Source: Leptospiraceae bacterium (GTDB taxonomy: Bacteria; Spirochaetota; Leptospiria; Leptospirales; Leptospiraceae). Taken from it: a stretch of DNA of 64,000 bases. The stretch spans positions 124,001-188,000 of the forward strand of contig JACKPA010000001.1 of NCBI GenBank assembly GCA_024233865.1, written 5' to 3'. The position numbers and the translations under genes are program-made. The notes beneath the pieces were generated by a model. That model saw only the letters and a list, made by a program, of their open reading frames with translations. It was not told where the DNA came from and did no database searches. Positions 24,808 to 34,399 of the stretch are shown in pieces. Position 1 is the stretch's first letter. Each line of letters starts with the position of its first letter.

Positions 24808-25491
24808 TTATTTATCAAGGAGTTTTACTTGAGCCAAACCCCGAACAGAATTTCCACAATAAATAGCCTCTGCTTTTTGTAGTAATTCAGGAGTAATTTT
24901 TGTTTCTGTTGCCTTTTGGGTTTCTATCAGATTTTGGCGAAGAATTCCGTTTAACAATCCGCTTGCAAGGCTTGGAGTATAAAAAATACCATCTATTTCG
25001 ATAAATAGGTTGCTTCTTGCTCCTTCACAGAGTTCACCTTGTTTATTACAGAACAGGACATCATAATACCTTCCACTTTCAATTTCTCGCATTGCTTCCT
25101 TGTACCAAGGACGATAAGTTGTTTTGTGGTATAAAAACACGTTGCTACTATCCAATATAACATCTGATACTGTAACAAGATTGCTTTTTGGCGGGGAAAG
25201 TGGAAGGTATTTCAGATCGAAATTTCCGTTTTTGTACACAACCAAACGTAAAATGCAATTTTCACATTCAGGTTGTATATTCCAAAGTCCTTTTAATAGG
25301 GGAAAAGAGAAAAAAGCAGCCGAACGTTTTAACCTTTCCAAATGCTCTTTTTCAAAAACAAGCTTTTTATTTGTGACAAGTATGGTTTCGACTATTCCGA
25401 ATTCAGGTTGAATTTCCTTCACTTCGCAATTAAGCATAATACCATATTTTTGGTGTAAATTATATAGGGCAAGCTCGATAAGCGAAACCAT
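24808..25491 (-). CDS. Class IV aminotransferase, PabC-like (aminodeoxychorismate lyase)
   Basis: A 227-residue PLP enzyme of fold type IV. The Schiff-base Lys lies in LYHKTTYR, and the cofactor-binding region reads DVLFCNKQGELCEGARSNLF with ASGLLNGILRQNLI further on, the standard class IV pattern. The short length and absence of branched-chain features favour PabC, which releases pyruvate from aminodeoxychorismate to give p-aminobenzoate for folate. A D-amino-acid aminotransferase is the alternative. folK at 57056-57517 belongs to the same pathway but is not linked. Confidence 0.7.
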   Translation of the reverse strand: MVSLIELALYNLHQKYGIMLNCEVKEIQPEFGIVETILVTNKKLVFEKEHLERLKRSAAFFSFPLLKGLWNIQPECENCILRLVVYKNGNFDLKYLPLSPPKSNLVTVSDVILDSSNVFLYHKTTYRPWYKEAMREIESGRYYDVLFCNKQGELCEGARSNLFIEIDGIFYTPSLASGLLNGILRQNLIETQKATETKITPELLQKAEAIYCGNSVRGLAQVKLLDK

Positions 25492-25617
25492 ATAAAAATG
25501 AAAGGATACTTAATTTTAAAGGATTTAACTTTTTTAAAAGAGACTATTTTTTTTGCAACAAACCCAAGAAAACTCGCTCTTATATATCAATGATAAATTA
25601 TAATAGTAAGAGGGTTT

Positions 25618-26547
25618 ATGGCGAATTCGAGTACTCATTTAATGGGTTACAATAATAAATATGCTAATATTTCTTTAGTTCTTTTTGTTTTGATATATTC
25701 TACTGTTTTGTTCGTATTTTTTGTTCCGTTTTCATGGGAATTGGTGGGGATTGCTGTTTTTTCGTATTTTTTAAGAATTTTTGGAATTACAGCCGGTTAC
25801 CATAGATATTTTTCACATCGAGCATTCAAAACATCTCGAATTATGCAATTTATCCTAGGATGGGTAGGAGCAATGGCAATGCAAAAAGGTCCTCTTTGGT
25901 GGGGAGCACATCACCGGGATCACCATAGATATTCAGATACGGACAAAGATTTACATTCTCCTAGAAAAGGTTTTTGGCATTCACACATATTGTGGTTCCT
26001 TAAAAGTGATCATAATCAGTTTGAAATAGAAAAAATCAAAGATTATGCAAAATATCCGGAAATAGTTTGGTTAGATAGATATCATTGGGTTCCACCAACG
26101 GTTTATGGTATTCAGTTGTATTTGATAGGTTTTTTAATCGCTGGTCCAAGTTATGGGTTTGCTGTTTTGGTTTATGGGTTTGCTGTTTCCACTTTTTTTG
26201 TGGGAAATGGAACATGGGCTATCAATTCCGTTACCCATATGTTTGGAACTAAAAGATTTGATGCCGGAGATGATAGTCGAAACCATTGGTTTTGGGCATT
26301 CGTCACAATGGGAGAAGGTTGGCACAACAACCACCACTACTACAGACATTCTGCCAATATGGGATTCTATTGGTATGAATACGACATTTCTTATTATATC
26401 TTAAAGCTTTTTAGCTGGTTTGGTCTGGTTTGGGGTTTAAAAAAACCACCGGTTTATGTCATAGAGGAAGGTTTAAAAAGAGATGCTTTGCGAAAAGGCA
26501 AACAAAAATACAAAAATCTCTCTGGTGAATGGATTTTGGCTAAATAG
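25618..26547 (+). CDS. Delta-9-type acyl-CoA/acyl-lipid desaturase
   Basis: A 309-residue membrane di-iron enzyme that inserts a cis double bond in fatty acyl chains using oxygen and an electron donor. The three His boxes are present: HRYFSH (H-x4-H), HHRDHH and HNNHH. Membrane spans surround them as in stearoyl-CoA desaturases. There is no fused cytochrome b5. It needs oxygen, which is notable beside the hydrogenase genes. An ATG preceded by GAGGG starts it at 25618. It is monocistronic and followed by a hairpin repeat. Confidence 0.9.
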   Translation: MANSSTHLMGYNNKYANISLVLFVLIYSTVLFVFFVPFSWELVGIAVFSYFLRIFGITAGYHRYFSHRAFKTSRIMQFILGWVGAMAMQKGPLWWGAHHRDHHRYSDTDKDLHSPRKGFWHSHILWFLKSDHNQFEIEKIKDYAKYPEIVWLDRYHWVPPTVYGIQLYLIGFLIAGPSYGFAVLVYGFAVSTFFVGNGTWAINSVTHMFGTKRFDAGDDSRNHWFWAFVTMGEGWHNNHHYYRHSANMGFYWYEYDISYYILKLFSWFGLVWGLKKPPVYVIEEGLKRDALRKGKQKYKNLSGEWILAK

Positions 26548-26601
26548 TATGAGTTCGACATAAGGAATAATACTATCAAAATAAGAGGGTAGACACAGTG
26601 T

Positions 26602-26654
26602 TACCCCTACGCCCCATAGGTTATAGGGGCAATCCCCTGTGGTTGTCCCTTATA
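26602..26654. repeat. Dispersed hairpin repeat between desaturase and mgtE
   Basis: The core TAGGGGCAATCCCC TGTGG TTGTCCCTTA folds on itself, and a flanking ACCCCTACGCCCC adds G/C symmetry with the copy near 60741. It lies about 60 bases after the desaturase stop and belongs to the same family as 7201-7233 and 34400-34428. Confidence 0.55.
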
Positions 26655-26732
26655 CGTAATCATCTAATTTGTATTTCTTCTATTTTTTAAAAATGAATTT
26701 CCCTATTTTTAATCTGAAAAAAACTTAGATTT

Positions 26733-28100
26733 ATGGATAATCTTTCTGAAGAAGCTGTTGAAAAAAAGGAATTAGTTGAATCTATCAAATTTATGATTAT
26801 GAACGGCAAGGATTCGATGATCCAATCCGTTCTGGCTGACATTCATCATCCGGCAGATACTGCAGAAATATTAGCCGAGATGGATGAAAACGAAAGGATG
26901 TATCTTTTTCGTTTGTTTGATACGGAAAGACGCGGCGAAGTCCTTGTTGAGCTAGATGGGGAAATTCAAAAATCAATAGTCGAAAATCTCAATCTAAAAG
27001 ACCTTTCCGAAATTATCGAAGGACTTGAATCTGACGATATTGTTGGTCTCCTCAAAGAAATTCCCGTTAAAAAGTCTATTGAGCTATTAAACTACATAGA
27101 CCCAAAAGAAGCTTATAAAATAAGAAACCAGCTAAATTTTCAAGAAAATACAGCCGGTCAATTGATGTCTTATGATTATGCCGTAGTAAATGAAAATGAC
27201 AAAGCTTCCAAAGCTACTCAAAAAGTTAGGAGAGCAGCGCGAAACATAGAAAATCTCTATCTTGTTTATGTAACCGATGATAGCGGTGTATTAAAAGGAA
27301 TTATCAAACTACAGGATATGTTTCTGAGTCCGTCTTCTTGGAAGATTTCGAAAATTATGGAGCCAATCAAGTCCATACACTATAACACGGATCAGGAAGA
27401 AGTAGCTAGGTTTTTTATAAAATATGACTATATATCAGCTCCGGTTGTAGACGACAACGAAAAGCTCATCGGTAGAATTACGGTAGATGATATTTTGGAT
27501 ATTGTGGAAGAAGAGGCTGCTGAAGATATACTCCTTATGGGAGGAATTAGTGAGGATGAAAAACTCAGCACCCCTATCTACCAATCAGTCAAAAAAAGAA
27601 CTTCTTGGCTTCATGTAAATCTTGTAACTGCCGTTTTGGCTGCTTGGGTAGTGTCTTTTTTTGAAGATACTATCCAAAAGATAGTTGTCCTTGCGTCTTT
27701 AATGCCCATTGTCGCAGGAATGGGTGGAAATGCCGGAACTCAGACAATAACACTAATTGTTCGAAATATTGCTACGGGAGAGTTGTCAAACCACAATTGG
27801 CACAATGCCGTAAAAAAAGAATTTATTGTAGGCTTGATGAATGGCTTGATTATAGGGTCAGTAACGGCAATTATTGCCTTTATTTTTAAGAAAAATATAG
27901 CCCTTTCTGCGGTAATCGGATTGGCAATGTTTATCAATCTTATTGTAGCCGGTGTAGTAGGTTCGTCGATTCCTTTGGTGCTAAATTACTTAAAAATCGA
28001 TCCGGCTATTGCATCTTCTATTTTTGTAACTACCTGCACGGATGTATTTGGCTTTTTTTGCTTTTTAGGATTAGCTACTCTGTTTATAAACTTTTTGTAA
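26733..28100 (+). CDS. mgtE: Magnesium transporter MgtE
   Basis: A 455-residue channel that lets Mg2+ enter the cell. Residues 1-135 form the helical N domain (ADIHHPADTAEILAEMDENE). Then come two CBS domains (LMSYDYAVVNENDKAS; IMEPIKSIHYNTDQEEV and SAPVVDDNEKLIGRITVDDI) that sense Mg2+. Five C-terminal spans include PIVAGMGGNAGTQT, the pore signature. The length is typical. No M-box-like leader is evident in the 185-base gap upstream. Confidence 0.95.
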   Translation: MDNLSEEAVEKKELVESIKFMIMNGKDSMIQSVLADIHHPADTAEILAEMDENERMYLFRLFDTERRGEVLVELDGEIQKSIVENLNLKDLSEIIEGLESDDIVGLLKEIPVKKSIELLNYIDPKEAYKIRNQLNFQENTAGQLMSYDYAVVNENDKASKATQKVRRAARNIENLYLVYVTDDSGVLKGIIKLQDMFLSPSSWKISKIMEPIKSIHYNTDQEEVARFFIKYDYISAPVVDDNEKLIGRITVDDILDIVEEEAAEDILLMGGISEDEKLSTPIYQSVKKRTSWLHVNLVTAVLAAWVVSFFEDTIQKIVVLASLMPIVAGMGGNAGTQTITLIVRNIATGELSNHNWHNAVKKEFIVGLMNGLIIGSVTAIIAFIFKKNIALSAVIGLAMFINLIVAGVVGSSIPLVLNYLKIDPAIASSIFVTTCTDVFGFFCFLGLATLFINFL

Positions 28101-28238
28101 TTTGATTTTTAAGGTATTTCCGTTATTCCAGAACTTCGATAGGTTTTTCTGTATAAATAAAGTAACCTATCAATAATTCCTTGACTTTATTCTTAGTAAG
28201 TATAATCTACTAACATACGAAAAAGGGCTTTTGCGAAA

Positions 28239-31200
28239 ATGGATTATTTTAATTACTTTTATATCAATTATTTTACTTTAGCTACTTCTTTAAACCTTCT
28301 TTTTTTGTTGTTATGCTCGGTTTTTTTGTTAGTCCTGCCTAACAAATCAAAAGCAACTTGGTATCTTGGAATAGCACTTTTGATGCCAACCATATCCGCT
28401 GTGGGTTACGTAGTTTCTCAGGGTTTTTACCACCCTTACGCAGTTTACGGTCGATTGATAGTTTTAATCTTTATTTTGTTTCAGCAAATCGCTTTATTAC
28501 AATTTATATTCCATTTCCCTGATTTAAAAACACCGAGACTTTCCAAAGATATTTTTTATATACAAACGGGAATTGTTGTTTTGTTTTCCTTCGCTTTGAT
28601 ATGGGAAGGATTCAACTCTGAAGCTTTTTATGATTTTGACGGGCACTATTATGAATTTGATATGCCCTTTCTTTATAAAATGAATAGCTATATAGCGCTT
28701 TTTTGTATTTTAATAACCATTACCTTTAATCTTTGGAAAATTAGCATATCACCAAAAGATAAAAAATTGGGTTTGATTCTGATTCTTATTGGTATTATGG
28801 TTGCGTTTCTTGCCCCTGGAATTGGTAATTTATTAAACAAACTGGGTTTGGTTAGCCGGTATGCATTTATAGGAACAGTTTGCTTTTCTTACCTTATCGG
28901 ATTTTTTCTCATAATGACTGCCTACATAAATAACACAAAAGACAAAACAACTTTTATGTTCAAAATTGTGGGGATTAGCTTTTTAACGTTTATGCTGATA
29001 TATAACGCGTTGTCTTATTTTATTATGAATAAGTTTGATGAAGTCTATGATAATCTTTTGAATGAAAAATTGAGCATGATCGTAAATACCCAAAAAAAAA
29101 CTCACGATCTACGTTATGTAATAGAATATATTCCTGAAACAAATGAATACCAATTTTTGTTTAATCCCAATAACTATCATTTGGAGCAAAAAAACTACAA
29201 ACAAGAATTAAATAACGCTTTTGTACTACAAAACTTATCGGAAGTTACGGAAACACTTGGGAAAAAGGAGTGGATAAAGAAAATTTCCAATATATCAATC
29301 CAAGACAATGAATATCTAAAGGGTTATATCGGTTATCTTCTGATTTATCTTAATTCTCTACCTAACGATAAAAAACTCTCAGGCGAAGAGATTTCTTCTT
29401 ATTTGTTATCAAAACATACTTTTTTTTACCATAATTACAATAAAATAAAATTGATTCCCGATAAAAATTTTAGGAATGAATTAAAAAAGTATCTATCGGA
29501 AACAGAACCCAATTTTCAGGTATTCCGAAAAACAATACTCAATCATCTCTATTCATCCAAACAAGAAGACAAATCCTTAAAAGAAGAAGTCTTGCTTTAT
29601 CTATCCAACATGAGAGAATTACATCACAGACGTTACAGAAGAGATATTTCCCAAAAAGAAGACTTTGTTTCTTTTTTTTATTTTATACCAGAGCAAGGAA
29701 AAATCTATGATGTAGGCTTTTCTTACCTTGAATACAGACAATATGCACATGACATAGGCGAAGTTTTAATGTACATCGTTTTGTTTGCCATAGTGATTAC
29801 AATTTTTGGAATCCCGTTGTTTTTATATGGTGCTTTACTCCAACCATTAAAAGTTTTGGTTACAGGTATACGAAACGTAAGAAAAGGGGATTTAGACGTA
29901 GTGGTTCCTATCAAGGTAGAAGATGAGATAGGTTTTCTTTCCAAATCCTTTAATGAAATGGTAGTGTCTATCAAAGAATCAAAGATCAAGCTACAAGAGT
30001 ACTCTAATCAATTGGAAGACATGGTAGAAGAAAGAACAAAAGAATTACGATTATCCCTCCAAGAAGTGAGAAATTTAAAACACCAACAAGACGGAGATTA
30101 CTTTCTAACAACCTTACTCCTTAAACCCTTAACGGCTAACAAAGCAAATTCAGACAAGATAAAAATAGACTTTTTTATTAAACAAAAAAAGGAATTTCAA
30201 TTTAATAAAAGAAATGCTGAAATTGGAGGTGATATTTGCATAAGTCATTCCATACAACTTAGAGGAAAGAATTATATAGTTTTTTTGAATGCAGACGCAA
30301 TGGGAAAATCCATTCAAGGGGCAGGTGGTGTATTGGTATTGGGAGCCGTGTTTCAGTCCATTATCCAAAGAACTTCTACCTATAAATCTCAGTCTGACGT
30401 ATCTCCGGAAAAGTGGATCAAAATGGCTTTTAAGGAAATGCATAAAATTTTTGAAAGCTTTGACGGTTCGATGTTGATTTCTTTAATTTTCGGATTGGTG
30501 GAAGAGGAAACTGCCTTTGTATATTATATCAATGCAGAGCATCCTTGGCTGATTCTTTATAGAGACGGAGTCGCTGATTTTATAGAAAAAGATTTACAAT
30601 TCTGGAAATTAGGAACACCAAGTCTAGAACAAGACCTTTTTATTTCCACATTTCAAATGATGCCTGGAGATTTACTGGTAATGGGTTCTGACGGAAAGGA
30701 TGATTTGGTTGTTGAAAAAGAGAAAAATAAGAACAGAGTAATCAATGAAGAGCAAACGTTATTTTTGAAGCGAGTGGAAGAAACTAAAGGGAGTTTAAAC
30801 CATATATTTGAAGTGATAACGGGGAAATATGAAATTATGGATGACTTTTCTTTGTTGTCCATTCGCTATTTGGAACCAATCAAATCCCATTCCAATGGCA
30901 AAATGCCCGAAGAAGGAAAAGTTCAAGCTTCCATTAAATTAGCTAAAACTGCCCTAAAACAAAATAACATCAAGGAAGTAACCCGGATATTGGAAAATAC
31001 TTATATACAGTTTCCAAACAATCAAACAATAGCGAGGAGTCTAATCAAGTCTTATATAAAACAAAGAAACTACCAAAAAGCTACCGAATTAGGGAAAACC
31101 TATCTTTTCAAAAATGAAAACGATACGGAAATGATGCTCAAAACTTCTATTTGCATGAAAATTTTGCATGAGTTTGGAGATGCCATTGAACTAGCGGAGC

Positions 31201-31370
31201 GAATTAAGTTAAGAGAACCAAAAAATATTACAAATCTATTACATTTGGCAGAAATGCATTTACAAACAAAGAATTATATTCGGGCTTCTAAGTTAATCCA
31301 AAAAGTTTTGCAAATAAACCCTTACAATGATAAAGCTAAAGAACTTCAAAAGAGTCTACCTAGAGTATAA
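28239..31370 (+). CDS. Membrane receptor phosphatase: multi-span sensor, HAMP, PP2C/SpoIIE domain, TPR tail
   Basis: A 1043-residue signalling protein. Residues 1-260 carry about seven membrane spans. Residues 260-515 are an extracytoplasmic sensor region, followed by another span (MYIVLFAIVITIFGIPLFLY) and a HAMP domain (about 545-600). A short coiled coil precedes a SpoIIE/RsbU-type PP2C domain (about 630-885), recognised by AEIGGDICISHS, FLNADAMGKSIQGAGG and GDLLVMGSDGKDD. The final 130 residues are TPR-like helices. Such phosphatases act on anti-sigma-factor antagonists (STAS proteins), so a partner elsewhere is likely. The STAS relic at 20403 shows that such proteins existed here. Confidence 0.8.
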   Translation: MDYFNYFYINYFTLATSLNLLFLLLCSVFLLVLPNKSKATWYLGIALLMPTISAVGYVVSQGFYHPYAVYGRLIVLIFILFQQIALLQFIFHFPDLKTPRLSKDIFYIQTGIVVLFSFALIWEGFNSEAFYDFDGHYYEFDMPFLYKMNSYIALFCILITITFNLWKISISPKDKKLGLILILIGIMVAFLAPGIGNLLNKLGLVSRYAFIGTVCFSYLIGFFLIMTAYINNTKDKTTFMFKIVGISFLTFMLIYNALSYFIMNKFDEVYDNLLNEKLSMIVNTQKKTHDLRYVIEYIPETNEYQFLFNPNNYHLEQKNYKQELNNAFVLQNLSEVTETLGKKEWIKKISNISIQDNEYLKGYIGYLLIYLNSLPNDKKLSGEEISSYLLSKHTFFYHNYNKIKLIPDKNFRNELKKYLSETEPNFQVFRKTILNHLYSSKQEDKSLKEEVLLYLSNMRELHHRRYRRDISQKEDFVSFFYFIPEQGKIYDVGFSYLEYRQYAHDIGEVLMYIVLFAIVITIFGIPLFLYGALLQPLKVLVTGIRNVRKGDLDVVVPIKVEDEIGFLSKSFNEMVVSIKESKIKLQEYSNQLEDMVEERTKELRLSLQEVRNLKHQQDGDYFLTTLLLKPLTANKANSDKIKIDFFIKQKKEFQFNKRNAEIGGDICISHSIQLRGKNYIVFLNADAMGKSIQGAGGVLVLGAVFQSIIQRTSTYKSQSDVSPEKWIKMAFKEMHKIFESFDGSMLISLIFGLVEEETAFVYYINAEHPWLILYRDGVADFIEKDLQFWKLGTPSLEQDLFISTFQMMPGDLLVMGSDGKDDLVVEKEKNKNRVINEEQTLFLKRVEETKGSLNHIFEVITGKYEIMDDFSLLSIRYLEPIKSHSNGKMPEEGKVQASIKLAKTALKQNNIKEVTRILENTYIQFPNNQTIARSLIKSYIKQRNYQKATELGKTYLFKNENDTEMMLKTSICMKILHEFGDAIELAERIKLREPKNITNLLHLAEMHLQTKNYIRASKLIQKVLQINPYNDKAKELQKSLPRV

Positions 31371-31381
31371 AAAAGAAGAAA

Positions 31382-31398
31382 AGGTGGGGTTACCACCT
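31382..31398 (+). terminator. Short hairpin after the phosphatase gene
   Basis: AGGTGG pairs with CCACCT around the 5-base loop GGTTA, beginning 12 bases after the stop, and is followed by an A-rich stretch with no U-run. A weak terminator or attenuator candidate. Confidence 0.35.
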
Positions 31399-31696
31399 AT
31401 AAAATAAAAAAGCAAAAAAAATATTATTTTTTTGCTTGTCAAATGTCCTTAATTGTGGAAGTATCCAAAACTAAGGACAAAAAAGATATACAAAAAAATC
31501 ACTCAAGCGAAAAAGAAATGCGAAAATACAACCCCTTTAAGAGTCAACTTTCACAACAATACTAAGTTTTTATAAACCTCTTATTTCCATCAACTTATTT
31601 TTATTTTTTTGCCTTTTAAATAACAAATTTTTTATTGCAATCATGCTTGATCAGAGGAAGTATGAGGATCAAAAACTGCTATTATAAAGGAATGAA
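31399..31696. other. Leader region before the radical SAM cassette
   Basis: AT-rich stretch of about 300 bases. It holds one 40-codon ORF (31443-31565) and a purine-rich segment just before the ATG at 31697 (TATAAAGGAATGAA, a good ribosome site). No tRNA or stable long hairpin was seen. Confidence 0.4.
31443..31565 (+). CDS. Possible 40-residue peptide upstream of the radical SAM genes
   Basis: ATG at 31443 to TAA at 31563-31565. The peptide is hydrophilic, begins MSLIVEVSKTKDKKDIQ, and ends KYNPFKSQLSQQY; it lacks Cys and Gly-rich repeats. Its place directly upstream of a radical SAM gene makes it a precursor candidate. The ribosome site is poor and chance is a real possibility. Confidence 0.25.
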   Translation: MSLIVEVSKTKDKKDIQKNHSSEKEMRKYNPFKSQLSQQY

Positions 31697-32716
31697 ATGG
31701 AAATAAAAGAAGAAGTGAAAAAAATAAAATATGCATGGTCTTTTTTACAAAAAAAGATGGTTCATGTAAACCTTCAATTATTATACGATTGCAATTTTAG
31801 GTGTACTATTTGTGATTTCTGGAAAGAACCTTATCGAAATTGTGAGAGACTTAGTTTAGAAGATATTAAAATTATATCAGAAAAACTAAAGAAAACCGGT
31901 CCACAAATAATATCTATAGGAGGAGGTGAACCTTTATTACATCAAGACATAACTTCTATTGTAAAAGTGCTATCTGAAGATCACTTTCCCGTAATGATCT
32001 GCAATGGATGGTTTATGACACCAGAAATTGCAAAATCTCTATTTCAATCTGGAATGTACGAGATAAGTATATCACTAGATTACGCAACAGCTGAAAAACA
32101 CGACCGTCAAAGAGGGAAAAAAGGGGCGTTTGATCACGCTGTCCAAGCATTGAAAATTTTAAATGAAAATCGCATCTATCCACACCAAAGAGTTCACATG
32201 ATCTCTGTAATAATGGACGATAACTTAGAAGAAATTGAAAAACTCATCCAACTTGCAAAAAAAATAGGAGTTACTTATCTAGTGACACTTTATAGCAATA
32301 ATCGTGGTAAAAAATCAAATAGAACTCCAAACTTGGATACCAGTAAACATTTACTCTATTTGAAAAAAAAATTCCCTGAATTTGTAGCACTTAGAGGGTA
32401 TATTGGAAAATTTTCGGAAGCAATTGAAAACAACGGCATTGGTCCTTGTCATGCTGGTTCTAACTTAATGAATATTGATAGTAGGGGAAACGCTACTTTC
32501 TGCATCGACCATTTAGAAAATCCAGCCGGCAATATATTAAAAGACGACTTGGCGGATATTGTAAATAATTTAAAATTACAGCAACAAAATAATCAATGCA
32601 GAGATTGTTGGACTAGTTGCAGAGGTTCCATCGAGACATTGATGTATGGAAAAGATAAATTTTATAATATTCTTGATTATTATCGAATGGCTAAAAATTT
32701 GAAAGTCCATAATTGA
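31697..32716 (+). CDS. Radical SAM protein with SPASM-like Cys-rich C-terminus (first of two)
   Basis: A 339-residue radical SAM enzyme. The [4Fe-4S] site is C-x3-C-x2-C (Cys32, 36, 39 in YDCNFRCTICDF). The SAM-binding GGE motif is ISIGGGEPLLH, and ISISLDYATAEKHD is the barrel strand. The C-terminal third has GPCHAGSNLMNID, then FCIDH and CRDCWTSCRGS, a pattern of auxiliary-cluster (SPASM/twitch) proteins. Such enzymes modify peptides, sugars or lipids. Seven bases separate it from the methyltransferase-like gene, so the three genes form an operon. Confidence 0.8.
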   Translation: MEIKEEVKKIKYAWSFLQKKMVHVNLQLLYDCNFRCTICDFWKEPYRNCERLSLEDIKIISEKLKKTGPQIISIGGGEPLLHQDITSIVKVLSEDHFPVMICNGWFMTPEIAKSLFQSGMYEISISLDYATAEKHDRQRGKKGAFDHAVQALKILNENRIYPHQRVHMISVIMDDNLEEIEKLIQLAKKIGVTYLVTLYSNNRGKKSNRTPNLDTSKHLLYLKKKFPEFVALRGYIGKFSEAIENNGIGPCHAGSNLMNIDSRGNATFCIDHLENPAGNILKDDLADIVNNLKLQQQNNQCRDCWTSCRGSIETLMYGKDKFYNILDYYRMAKNLKVHN

Positions 32717-32723
32717 AGTTTTT

Positions 32724-33362
32724 ATGAAACAAAAAGTTCAATATTTCTTTAAAAAGTATGCACAAACAGTTGTAAACTATTATTTATTTATTAGTTTTGG
32801 GAGTTTTTCCATGCATCAGACCTATAAAATTTGGGAAGAAGGTCGTTTAGACTATTTGGAAGCTTCGTTTGCTCTCCAAAATTTAGTTCTTGTAACTTTA
32901 TTTTTAATTCGTAAAAACTACATTTCTTTTAATAACAACATTTTTAACCAAATAATTGCAATTACAGCCTTCTTTTCTGGCGTAGCTTTTATTGGACAAC
33001 CAATATCTGGCTCAGCAGAACAAGTATTAATCTCCAAAATCATCATCTTCATTGCAAATGTATTAGGAATAATTACCCTTTTTAACCTTGGAAAAAGCTT
33101 TGGAATTTTAATTGCTTTTAGGGAAATCAAAACAACAGGTTTATATTCTATAGTTCGGCACCCTATGTACGTTACAGATATTTTATTACGTATTGGGTAT
33201 GTTGTCAGCCATGTAAATTTATTTACTGTCTTAATTTTTATTCTTTCTTCTTTTGCTTATATCTATAGGGCTATCTTAGAAGAAAAGTTCTTATCGAAAC
33301 AGCTTGAATATCGGGAGTATATGTTGCGTGTAAAGTATCGGCTCCTACCTTATTTATTTTAA
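32724..33362 (+). CDS. Isoprenylcysteine carboxyl methyltransferase-like (ICMT/PEMT family) membrane protein
   Basis: A 212-residue polytopic protein with about five spans. The SAM-binding signature of the ICMT/PEMT family is seen near the C-terminus: TTGLYSIVRHPMYVTDILLRIG, followed by EEKFLSKQLEYREYMLRVKYR. Bacterial members methylate membrane lipids, quinone-like compounds or heteroatoms on hydrophobic substrates. It sits between two radical SAM genes, 2 bases from the second, so the three proteins probably act on one membrane-associated substrate. Confidence 0.75.
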   Translation: MKQKVQYFFKKYAQTVVNYYLFISFGSFSMHQTYKIWEEGRLDYLEASFALQNLVLVTLFLIRKNYISFNNNIFNQIIAITAFFSGVAFIGQPISGSAEQVLISKIIIFIANVLGIITLFNLGKSFGILIAFREIKTTGLYSIVRHPMYVTDILLRIGYVVSHVNLFTVLIFILSSFAYIYRAILEEKFLSKQLEYREYMLRVKYRLLPYLF

Positions 33363-33364
33363 AA

Positions 33365-34390
33365 ATGAAAAGTTTATTACGTTTTATATACCACCAAACC
33401 TTAAATAACCAAGAAAAATGGTACCCTATACTTGCCGTATATTATTTAACGTATCATTGCAATTTTCGTTGTCCTTATTGTAGTGATGGAAATGGAAATC
33501 CTTATTATACAATAGGGCAGTCACATCCTAAGTTAAAAGATGCAATTCAGATTGTTAAAAATATAAAAAAATATTGTGATTACCTGGTTATAACAGGTGG
33601 TGAACCTTTGCTTTATCCAGAAGTTGATGAATTCCTTCATCAAACATTTTCACTTGGATTTAAAGAAATAATTTTTACAACTAACGGCTACAATTTAAAT
33701 CAACGATTATATTCAATCTCTCAAACAGTCCATACTTTGGTAGTAAGTTTAGATACATTAGACCCTATAAAAGCAGATAAATGGTTTGGTGATAAAAAAG
33801 GAAGTTTTGATAAAATTTTAGATAATATTCAACTTGCAAAAAATATTCAAGATAAAAAATTTAAAGTCCACATATCTTCTGTCGTTACCCCAAAAAACAT
33901 TGAGGATTTATACGATGTTTATCAATTTGCCAAGAAAAATAATTTTGTATTTGCTGCTTGCCCAGAATTAAAAGGTGTAAAAGCCAATGAATTATTGTAC
34001 AATAATTTGGAATATAAGGATTTTTATAATTTCTTAATTAAAGAAAAAAAGAAAGGTAATCCTGTTTATGGTTCAATAAAATATCTAGAATATATGCGAG
34101 AATTAAAGACCTTTCGATGTCATCCATTTACAATGTTAACAGTATCTCCAGACGGAAGGATATTTTATCCTTGTTTGGAAATTGGATATAAGGTAGGAAA
34201 TATTCTAGAAGAAGAAAATCTTCATAAATTAAGGATTAAAGGTATAAGTGAATTTGGTCCACAACCAAACTGTAAAGACCAATGTCACTCAGCTTGTGCT
34301 CTAGGTTTTTCTGTTGCTTTGGAATTTCCTAGTTCTGTTTTATCAGAAATATACTTAGTAACTAAAAGGGAATTATTTAGAAACTTATGA
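33365..34390 (+). CDS. Radical SAM protein with SPASM-like C-terminus (second of two)
   Basis: A 341-residue enzyme related in layout to the first of the pair: the C-x3-C-x2-C cluster site also uses Cys32, 36 and 39 (HCNFRCPYCSDGNG), and the GGE motif is VITGGEPLLYPE. The C-terminal part has FRCHPFTMLTVSPDGRIFYPC and NCKDQCHSACALG, an auxiliary-cluster pattern. The two enzymes share position-matched motifs but little other identity, so they probably carry out different steps. The hairpin repeat at 34400 follows. Confidence 0.8.
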   Translation: MKSLLRFIYHQTLNNQEKWYPILAVYYLTYHCNFRCPYCSDGNGNPYYTIGQSHPKLKDAIQIVKNIKKYCDYLVITGGEPLLYPEVDEFLHQTFSLGFKEIIFTTNGYNLNQRLYSISQTVHTLVVSLDTLDPIKADKWFGDKKGSFDKILDNIQLAKNIQDKKFKVHISSVVTPKNIEDLYDVYQFAKKNNFVFAACPELKGVKANELLYNNLEYKDFYNFLIKEKKKGNPVYGSIKYLEYMRELKTFRCHPFTMLTVSPDGRIFYPCLEIGYKVGNILEEENLHKLRIKGISEFGPQPNCKDQCHSACALGFSVALEFPSSVLSEIYLVTKRELFRNL

Positions 34391-34399
34391 TGACTTCTG

